The notes under the pieces: model-generated
What the model saw: only the letters and a program-made list of their open reading frames with translations
Database searches by the model: none
Told to the model about the DNA's origin: nothing
Origin: Arenivirga flava
GTDB lineage: Bacteria > Actinomycetota > Actinomycetes > Actinomycetales > Microbacteriaceae
DNA length: 64,000 bases
Direction of reading: 5' to 3'
Assembly (NCBI RefSeq): GCF_030161575.1
Contig: NZ_BSUL01000001.1
Coordinates: 2,957,809 to 3,021,808, forward strand
Translations under genes and position numbers: made by a program
Shown: piece by piece, positions 56,606 to 64,000 of the stretch
Layout of the letters: each line of letters starts with the position of its first letter
Position numbering within the stretch: position 1 is the stretch's first letter

Positions 56606-57538
56606 TCAGTCGATCCGCGGCACGAGATCGATCACGACGGCCTCCGGCGGGCAGGCGAAGCGCACCGGGGCGTAGATCGAGGTGCCGACACCGGCCGAGA
56701 CGTTCAGGTAGGCGGCGTGCTGGGCGCGGGTCCAGACGTGCATCCCACGGGCCATGGAGCGCGGCAGATCGCAGTTCGTCACCAGGGCCCCGACGCCCGG
56801 CGCGCAGACCTGACCGCCGTGGGTGTGGCCGGCCAGGATCAGCTGCGACCCGTTCGTCGTGAGCGAGTCGAGCGCGCGCACGTAAGGCGCGTGCACGACG
56901 CCGATGCTCAGCGTCTCCGGACCCTCGTCATCGCCCTCGCGCAGGGCCTCGAGCGCCGACGGCACGAGGTCGAGACGGTCGCGGCGCAGGTGCGGGTCGT
57001 CGAGGCCGACGAACTCGATCAGCCGGTCGCCCACGGGCAGCAGGGCCGCCCGGTTGTTGAGGCCGACCCAGCCGAGGCGCTCGTAGACCGCTTCGAGCGC
57101 CGCGGTGTCGAGGTGCTCCGGCTCGCGGTGCTGCCTCGACGGGCCCGAGAAGTAGGTGAGCCAGCTCTTCGGCTTCGGCGCGAAGTAGTCGTTCGAGCCG
57201 TGCACGTACACGCCCGGCACACCGGCGAAGACCTCGAGTGCTCGACCCACGGCTGGCACCGCGTCGCGATGGCCCAGGTTGTCGCCGGTGTCGACCACGA
57301 GGTCGGGCTCGAGCTCGGCGAGCGAGCGCAGCCAGTCGATCCGGTGCTCCTGCCAGGGGGCCAGGTGCAGGTCGCTGAGGTGCAGGATGCGCAGCGAGGG
57401 GCTGCCGGGCGGCAGCAGGGCGACGGTCTCCCGACGCACGGTGAAGGCGTTGCGCTCGACGAGCGCGCCGTAGGCGAGCATGCCGCCCGCCAGCGCCGCG
57501 GCACCGGCCGCCACGGCGATGCCGTGGCGGCCGGTCAT
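56606..57538 (-). CDS. Membrane-anchored metallophosphoesterase
   Basis: 310 aa. A short N-terminal hydrophobic segment (IAVAAGAAALAGGMLAYGAL) anchors a calcineurin-like phosphoesterase domain with the metal motifs LHLSDLHLAP (DxH), VDTGDNLGH (GDN), VHGSNDYF (GND-like), VVHAPY and LAGHTHGGQV (GHTH). The substrate is not evident; relatives act on nucleotides or lipid head groups. The start overlaps the penicillin-binding protein stop by 4 bp, so the two are coexpressed, a common actinobacterial pairing. Confidence 0.9.
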   Translation of the reverse strand: MTGRHGIAVAAGAAALAGGMLAYGALVERNAFTVRRETVALLPPGSPSLRILHLSDLHLAPWQEHRIDWLRSLAELEPDLVVDTGDNLGHRDAVPAVGRALEVFAGVPGVYVHGSNDYFAPKPKSWLTYFSGPSRQHREPEHLDTAALEAVYERLGWVGLNNRAALLPVGDRLIEFVGLDDPHLRRDRLDLVPSALEALREGDDEGPETLSIGVVHAPYVRALDSLTTNGSQLILAGHTHGGQVCAPGVGALVTNCDLPRSMARGMHVWTRAQHAAYLNVSAGVGTSIYAPVRFACPPEAVVIDLVPRID

Positions 57539-60156
57539 GCTGCGCTCCGAGAGTCAGTCCTCGTCATCGTCCGGGCCTCCCGGTGGGGCGCCGTTGCCAG
57601 GGCCGTCGCCGCCCCCTGACCGCTGCTGACGATGATGGTCACCGCGTCGCCGAGTCCGACGTTCTGGCCGGCCGCGGGGCTGGTGCCGATCACCTGGCCC
57701 TGCGGCACGTCCGCCGAGGGCTGCGTGACCGGCGCGCCGGCGATGTTCGTGAATCCGGCGGACTGCAACGTTGCTCGTGCCGCATCGAAGCTCGCGGCGC
57801 CGGCGACGTCCGGCATGGTCGTCTGGCTGCCGTCGCTGGGGCGTACCGTGATCGACGTGCCGCGCGAGACGGTGGCTCCGGCGCCGGGTTCGGTGACCGC
57901 GACGCGACCAGCCTGCTCGGTCGAGGCGATCGGGTCGCCCAGCGTGTAGCGGAGTCCGAGGCTCTCGAGCAGCGCCTGCGCCGCAGCCGGGTCCTGGCCG
58001 ACGAGCTCGGGGACGGTCTCGACGTCGCCGCGCAGGGCCTGGTCGGTCGGACCGGCCCAGTCGTCGCCGCCGAAGGCCTCGGTGGCGTACCGGAAGACGT
58101 CGCGGGCGACGTACTGGCCGAGGATGCGGTCGCTGACCCCGAGCGGGTTGCTGTACTGGCGGTTCAGCTTGGTCGAGCCGCTGATGTTGCCGGTCCAGGA
58201 GGCCGTGGCGAGCTTGCTCGAGGCCATGGCGATCCAGTTCTGCACGTAGTCGTCGGCCGTTCCGGTCTTCGCGAACAGCGGCACGCCGTTGCTCACGTTC
58301 GCAGCCGTACCGGTGCCGGCGGTGAGCACCGGCTTGAGGGCGTGGATCGCGGCCTGGGCGACCGTCGGATCGAGCACCTCCTGGCAGTCCGCCTGCGGCA
58401 CCTCGACCTCGGTGCCGTCGCTCGTGGTCATCCGGTCGATGACGATCGGGTTGCAGTGGGTGCCGTTCGCCGCGAGCGTGGCGAAGGCGTTGGCCATGCT
58501 GAGCGGCGCGATCGTGTTCGTGCCGAGGATGGCGGCCGGGTTCTGCTCGAGCGCCTGGTAGCCGTTCGCATCCGCTCGCTGGTCGCCCGTCGCCACCGCG
58601 GCGCGGTGGACGCCCATCGCCTCGGCGGTCTCGGTGATGTCGCACATGTCGAGCTGCTGCGCCATCGTCGCGAAGGTGGTGTTCGCGGACTGCTGGGTCG
58701 CCTGCATCACCGACATGTAGGGCGCCATCGACGTGTAGTTCTTCGGGTTCCAGTCGTCGACGCCGCTGCCGAGGCAGCGGTTCGCGAAGCTCGAGCCGGG
58801 GTAGACCTGGCGGCGCGAGTCGACGACCTCGTTGAGCCCGCGACCGGCCTTGAGCCAGTCGACGAGCACGAAGACCTTGTAGGTCGAGCCGGACTGGAAG
58901 CCCGTCGAGCCGCCGTAGTTCTGGTCGGTGTTGAAGTTGACCGAGGTCTCCGACTCGCCGGCGTTCGAGGTCTCGTTGAAGTTCTTGTTCTGCACGAGGT
59001 AGCGCACGCGGCCGGTGCCGGGCTCGATGCCCGAGCTGGCGGAGCCGAGCCGGTAGCCGCTGCCCTCCTTGGGCACGTACTCGTCCATCGCCGCCTGGGC
59101 CGCGCCCTGCAGATCGAGGTCGATCGAGGTGTAGATGCGGTAGCCGCCGGTGCGGAAGTTGTACTGGCGCTCCGCGGCGCTCTCGCCGAACGTCGGGTCG
59201 TTCTCGATCGTCTTGCGCACGTAGTCGCAGATGTACGGCGCGGTCGAGTTCATGCAGCCGTTCTGCACGGGCTGGATGTTCAGCGGCACCACGACGTCCT
59301 TGATGCCGTCGTAGGTGGGCTGATCGATGTAGCCCTCCTCCAGCAGGTTGCCGAGCACGTACTTGCGGCGGCTGTCGTTGGGCGCCGGGTCCTCGCGGTC
59401 GGGCAGGTTCAGCGTGGGCGCCTGCACGATGGCCATGAGGGTCGCGGACTGGTTGTAGTCGAGGTCGGCGGCGTTGACGCCGAACCAGTACTGCGCGGCC
59501 GTCTGGATGCCGTAGAGGTTCGAGCCGAAGGTGGCGATGTTGAGGTACGCCGCGAGGATCTCGTCCTTCGAGTACTGCTGCTCCAGCGAGATGGCGTACT
59601 TCATCTCGGCGAGCTTGCGGTCGACCGTCGTGACGGTCGCCTGCTCGTAGAGCTCCTTGGCCTTCTCGGGATCGCTGCTGGCGTAGCGCTCCGACTCGGT
59701 GACGAGGAGGTTGCGCACGAGCTGCATGGTGATGGTCGATGCGCCGGCGTCGCTGCCGCCGGTGACCTGACCGACCGCGGCGCGCAGCACGGAGGGCAGG
59801 TAGACGCCGCCGTGCTCGTAGAAGTGGGGGTCCTCGGCCGCGACGGCGGTCTGCTTGACCGCATCCGACATCTGGTCGAGCGGCACCTCTTCGCGGTTCT
59901 GCTCGAAGATCGTCGCGATCTGCACGTCCTGGCCGCCCTGCTGGGCGTAGATCTCGGTGCGCTGCGACTGGTCGGTGATCTCGATGAAGTCGGGCAGCTC
60001 ATCGAAGATGTCGATCGTGCTCGCGGCGGCGACGCCGGTCACGGCGATCGCCGGAGTCATCAGGGCCGCGACCAGCAGGCCCGCGACGGCGCTGAAGCCG
60101 AGGAAGCCTGCCGTGGCGCCGAGCACGCCCGACGGCCTGTTCTTCTGAGGGGACAT
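57535..60156 (-). CDS. Class A penicillin-binding protein with PASTA domains
   Basis: 873 aa, bifunctional peptidoglycan synthase. One N-terminal transmembrane helix, then a GT51 glycosyltransferase domain (about residues 75-260; AVAAEDPHFYEHGGV, GGSDAGASTITMQLVRN). A transpeptidase domain follows with GSTYK (catalytic Ser near 422), SAN in ATQQSANTTF and KTGTA (near 632). Two PASTA repeats (about 715-780 and 785-850) and a disordered basic tail close the protein. ATG 60156 is preferred over an upstream in-frame start because the cytoplasmic tail SPQKNRPSG is typical. Septal or elongation wall synthesis. Confidence 0.94.
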   Translation of the reverse strand: MSPQKNRPSGVLGATAGFLGFSAVAGLLVAALMTPAIAVTGVAAASTIDIFDELPDFIEITDQSQRTEIYAQQGGQDVQIATIFEQNREEVPLDQMSDAVKQTAVAAEDPHFYEHGGVYLPSVLRAAVGQVTGGSDAGASTITMQLVRNLLVTESERYASSDPEKAKELYEQATVTTVDRKLAEMKYAISLEQQYSKDEILAAYLNIATFGSNLYGIQTAAQYWFGVNAADLDYNQSATLMAIVQAPTLNLPDREDPAPNDSRRKYVLGNLLEEGYIDQPTYDGIKDVVVPLNIQPVQNGCMNSTAPYICDYVRKTIENDPTFGESAAERQYNFRTGGYRIYTSIDLDLQGAAQAAMDEYVPKEGSGYRLGSASSGIEPGTGRVRYLVQNKNFNETSNAGESETSVNFNTDQNYGGSTGFQSGSTYKVFVLVDWLKAGRGLNEVVDSRRQVYPGSSFANRCLGSGVDDWNPKNYTSMAPYMSVMQATQQSANTTFATMAQQLDMCDITETAEAMGVHRAAVATGDQRADANGYQALEQNPAAILGTNTIAPLSMANAFATLAANGTHCNPIVIDRMTTSDGTEVEVPQADCQEVLDPTVAQAAIHALKPVLTAGTGTAANVSNGVPLFAKTGTADDYVQNWIAMASSKLATASWTGNISGSTKLNRQYSNPLGVSDRILGQYVARDVFRYATEAFGGDDWAGPTDQALRGDVETVPELVGQDPAAAQALLESLGLRYTLGDPIASTEQAGRVAVTEPGAGATVSRGTSITVRPSDGSQTTMPDVAGAASFDAARATLQSAGFTNIAGAPVTQPSADVPQGQVIGTSPAAGQNVGLGDAVTIIVSSGQGAATALATAPHREARTMTRTDSRSAA

Positions 60157-60207
60157 AGGCTCGATGGTAAGCGATCCGCGAAACACCAGAGCTGAATGGA
60201 ACACCAT

Positions 60208-60366
60208 ATGCCCCGCTGGGAGTACGTCACTACGCCCCTGCTCGTACACAACGAAGCCGCGATCCTGAACAATTGGGGGTCGGAGGGGTGGGAGCTCGTG
60301 ACGATCATGGCCGGTCCCGCCGGCGGCCCGGTCGCCGTCCTCAAGCGCCCCGTCGCGGAGGCATGA
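60208..60366 (+). CDS. Small DUF4177-like protein, 52 aa
   Basis: ATG 60208 to TGA 60364-60366. The sequence starts MPRWEYVTTPLLVHNEAAIL and contains LNNWGSEGWELVTIM, the W-E-Y ... L-N-x-x-G-x-x-G-W-E-L-V pattern of DUF4177. The stop overlaps the ridA start (ATGA). It lies opposite the PBP gene, in the spot where actinobacteria often carry this small gene before ridA. Function unknown. Confidence 0.85.
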   Translation: MPRWEYVTTPLLVHNEAAILNNWGSEGWELVTIMAGPAGGPVAVLKRPVAEA

Positions 60367-60830
60367 GCGTGGGCCGCATCGACGACCGCCTCGCGGAGCT
60401 CGGACTGACCCTGCCGAAGGCCCCAGCGGCAGCGGGCGCCTACCTGCCCGCCGTGACCTCCGGCAGCCTGCTCTACACCGCCGGCCAGGTGCCCTTCGTC
60501 GACGGAGCCTTCCCCGCGCACGGCAAGGTCGGCGCCGAGGTGGACGCCGAGACCGCCAAGTCGCTCGCCGCGGTCTGCGCCCTCAACGGCCTCGCTGCGG
60601 CCGCCGAGCTGCTCGGCTCGCTCGACCGGGTGACCCGGGTCGTGAAAGTCGTCGGCTTCGTGGCGAGCGATCCGTCCTTCACCGGGCAGCCCGGCGTCAT
60701 CAACGGCGCCTCCGAGCTGCTCGGCGAGATCTTCGGCGAGGCGGGGCAGCACGCCCGCTCGGCCGTCGGCGTCGCGGTGCTGCCGCTCGACGCGCCCGTC
60801 GAGGTGGAGCTCGTCCTCGAGTTCGTCTGA
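60363..60830 (+). CDS. RidA family protein (reactive imine deaminase-like)
   Basis: 155 aa, long YjgF/RidA subgroup. Blocks GSLLYTAGQVPFVDG, AAVCALNGLAAAAELLGSLDRVTRVVKVVGFVAS and HARSAVGVAVLPLDAPVEVEL; the last includes the Arg (ARSAVG) that contacts substrate in active members. It probably removes reactive enamine/imine intermediates. ATG 60363 overlaps the small gene upstream; a hairpin terminator follows. Confidence 0.9.
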   Translation: MSVGRIDDRLAELGLTLPKAPAAAGAYLPAVTSGSLLYTAGQVPFVDGAFPAHGKVGAEVDAETAKSLAAVCALNGLAAAAELLGSLDRVTRVVKVVGFVASDPSFTGQPGVINGASELLGEIFGEAGQHARSAVGVAVLPLDAPVEVELVLEFV

Positions 60831-60853
60831 AGAGTTCGCCCGAGCGGATGCGA

Positions 60854-60885
60854 GAGGGCCGTCGCCGGCATCGGCGGCGGCCCTC
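60854..60885. terminator. Bidirectional terminator between ridA and acs
   Basis: GAGGGCCGTCGCCG (60854-60867) pairs with 60872-60885 (one G-U) over a GCAT loop, between convergent genes. Confidence 0.82.
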
Positions 60886-60892
60886 CGTCGCC

Positions 60893-62854
<1,962 letters not shown>

Positions 62855-63122
62855 CTCGGATGCGCTCCTCGCGTCGTTGCGTGGCGGCCGTGGCGGTTCG
62901 GGTTCGGCCGTCCTGCCGAGCGTAGACCCGCGCTCGGGGGCCGGTGCGGCTTTTCGACGAGGGGAGTTGCGCGGCGGGGGTGCGCGGGGTACAGTTGGCG
63001 AATCGGATGAAATACTCCGGTCGCGACGGCCGTGATTCCCCCAATCCGCCGTCGCCGTGGCGGCGCCGGTTCCCCCAACTGGCGCCGCCCCTCTTCGTTT
63101 AACGGGCTGGTCGCGCCGCACG

Positions 63123-63139
63123 CTGGAACAGTGTTCCAG
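63123..63139. promoter_or_regulatory. Palindromic operator candidate
   Basis: CTGGAACAGTGTTCCAG, two 8-bp arms around one G. Size and symmetry suit a TetR-family dimer. It lies 269 bp from acs and 186 bp from the CpaF-like gene. Confidence 0.55.
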
Positions 63140-63312
63140 TGTGCCGGGGCGCTTTCGAGGCGAGCGCCGGATCGGTCGGCGCACGCGACAGGTGGCGGCT
63201 AGAGCGACAGGCGTCGTGCTGACGGGGTACAAAACACGCCCTCCACAGCGCGGTCGACGGGTTCCACGCCACCCGGATGCGCGCACGACGCCCACGGCCC
63301 GCGGCAGGTGCC

Positions 63313-63318
63313 TAGCGT
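63313..63318 (+). promoter_or_regulatory. -10 box of a leaderless promoter
   Basis: TAGCGT ends 6 nt before ATG 63325; no ribosome site lies between. Confidence 0.5.
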
Positions 63319-63324
63319 CGCCGC

Positions 63325-64000
63325 ATGACCTTCGAGCCCTTCATCGCGCGGCCCCCGGCGGCGCTCCGCGACGTCACCCCGGTAACGGCGCCGCGATCCT
63401 TCGAGGGCTTCGGCGAGCTGACGCCGTTCCTGGAGGACGAGGCGGTCACCGATCTCTTCGTGAACGGCGGAGGCGCTGTCTGGGTCGACCGCGGGAACGG
63501 GGCCAGCGCGCATCCGCTGCCCGAGCTCGACGACGAACGCCTCCGTGAGCTCGCGGTGCGCCTGGTCGCGCTCGGGGGTCGGCACCTCGACGAGGCGAGC
63601 CCCTGCGTCGATGTGCGCTTGCTCGACGGGATCCGCGTGCACGCGGTGCTCGCGCCGGTGTCGGTCAGCGGCACGCTGCTCTCCATCCGCGTCCCGCGCG
63701 GCCGCGCCCTCGGGCTCGACGAGCTCGAGGCCGACGGCTTCCTGGGCGACACCCGCGCCGAAACGCTGCGGGCGCTGGTGTCGCGGCGTGCGAACCTGCT
63801 CGTGACGGGGGCGGGCGGCGTCGGCAAGACCACCTTCCTGGGCGCACTGCTCGGCGAGGCTGCTCCGCACGAGCGGATCGTCATCATCGAGGATGTGGCG
63901 GAGCTGCGTCCGCGGCATCCCCACTGCGTCTCGCTTGAGACCCGGCAGGCGAACCTCGAGGGCGCCGGCGCGCTCGGCCTGGACCGGCTGCTGCGCGAGG
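63325..64000 (+). CDS. CpaF/TadA-type secretion ATPase, partial (runs off the window)
   Basis: 225 residues are visible with no stop before the window edge. An N-terminal domain (FLEDEAVTDLFVNGGGAVWVDRG, the ITDIMVNG-like CpaF motif) is followed by VSVSGTLLSIRVPRG, Walker A LLVTGAGGVGKTTF near residue 162 and the Walker B region RIVIIEDVAELRP near 185. The CpaF family powers Flp/Tad pilus assembly and related secretion. The expected continuation is a tadB/tadC-flp cluster outside the window. The usual long N-terminal extension is short here. Confidence 0.9.
   Translation, partial: MTFEPFIARPPAALRDVTPVTAPRSFEGFGELTPFLEDEAVTDLFVNGGGAVWVDRGNGASAHPLPELDDERLRELAVRLVALGGRHLDEASPCVDVRLLDGIRVHAVLAPVSVSGTLLSIRVPRGRALGLDELEADGFLGDTRAETLRALVSRRANLLVTGAGGVGKTTFLGALLGEAAPHERIVIIEDVAELRPRHPHCVSLETRQANLEGAGALGLDRLLRE

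Larger units (their letters stand above)
62855..63324. other. Gene-free divergent region between acs and the CpaF-like gene
   Basis: 470 bp. It should hold the acs promoter and the start of the tad/flp-type locus. I see no gene. It contains a perfect 17-bp palindrome at 63123-63139, several C-runs (CCCCCAA) and, at the right end, a TAGCGT -10 box directly before ATG 63325. Confidence 0.65.

Overview
The window is about 72% GC by impression. It is densely packed with short operons that often overlap by 1-4 bp, and GTG starts are common. The gene set (DUF4245, a DUF6264-like protein, a DUF6113-like protein, FdxA-DapC, XseAB-FumC, GlpX, a LexA-controlled Rv2578c-type radical SAM protein, actinobacterial-style leaderless promoters) points to an actinobacterium, most likely family Microbacteriaceae. 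The genus cannot be fixed from sequence alone.

Layout. 1-9 kb: an Lrp regulator, tRNA-Arg, an F420-reductase-like oxidoreductase, a D-Ala-D-Ala carboxypeptidase-like protein whose active site looks lost, then fumC / carbonic anhydrase / DUF4245 / xseB / xseA on the minus strand, and divergent ispH. 9-21 kb: an accessory carbohydrate-acid catabolic region. It holds a GntR regulator, a DUF1537 acid-sugar kinase (frameshifted) and an LtnD-like dehydrogenase. After the housekeeping fbaA comes a divergent pair of operons: SDR - apnL-like - fucU - GntR on the minus strand, and MFS - oiaC-like - apnO-like on the plus strand, around two LacI-type palindromes. Together these read as a D-apiose/D-apionate route: mutarotation, oxidation to lactone, lactone opening, oxidation/isomerisation, decarboxylation to L-erythrulose. 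21-30 kb: glpX, a small orphan protein with a paralogue at 34.7 kb, rmuC (frameshifted), an MHS-type transporter, an exonuclease, a hydroxyacid dehydrogenase, ychF, DUF1877 and a mazEF pair. 30-38 kb: an AGCS symporter, a compact phosphopantetheinyl-transferase-like protein, ribA-ribD, a DUF998 protein (frameshifted), a PEP-mutase-family protein and a BlaI/M56 pair. 38-45 kb: a peptide ABC transporter operon whose binding-protein gene is circularly permuted. 45-60 kb: typA, a lipoprotein, fdxA-dapC-gltA, the SOS-controlled radical SAM gene, a three-gene signalling cluster, tdk, tRNA-Pro, a metallophosphoesterase and a class A PBP with PASTA domains. 60-64 kb: a 52-aa DUF4177-like protein, RidA, acetyl-CoA synthetase and the start of a CpaF/TadA ATPase.

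Three window-wide points matter to a reader. (1) At least seven single-base frameshifts break six otherwise well-conserved genes, and all seven are one-base deletions; assembly error is the first explanation. (2) The 10-mer GAGCGGATGC is far more common than base composition predicts. (3) Several genes have a TAGNNT-like -10 box ending 6-8 nt before the start codon, which implies leaderless transcripts.
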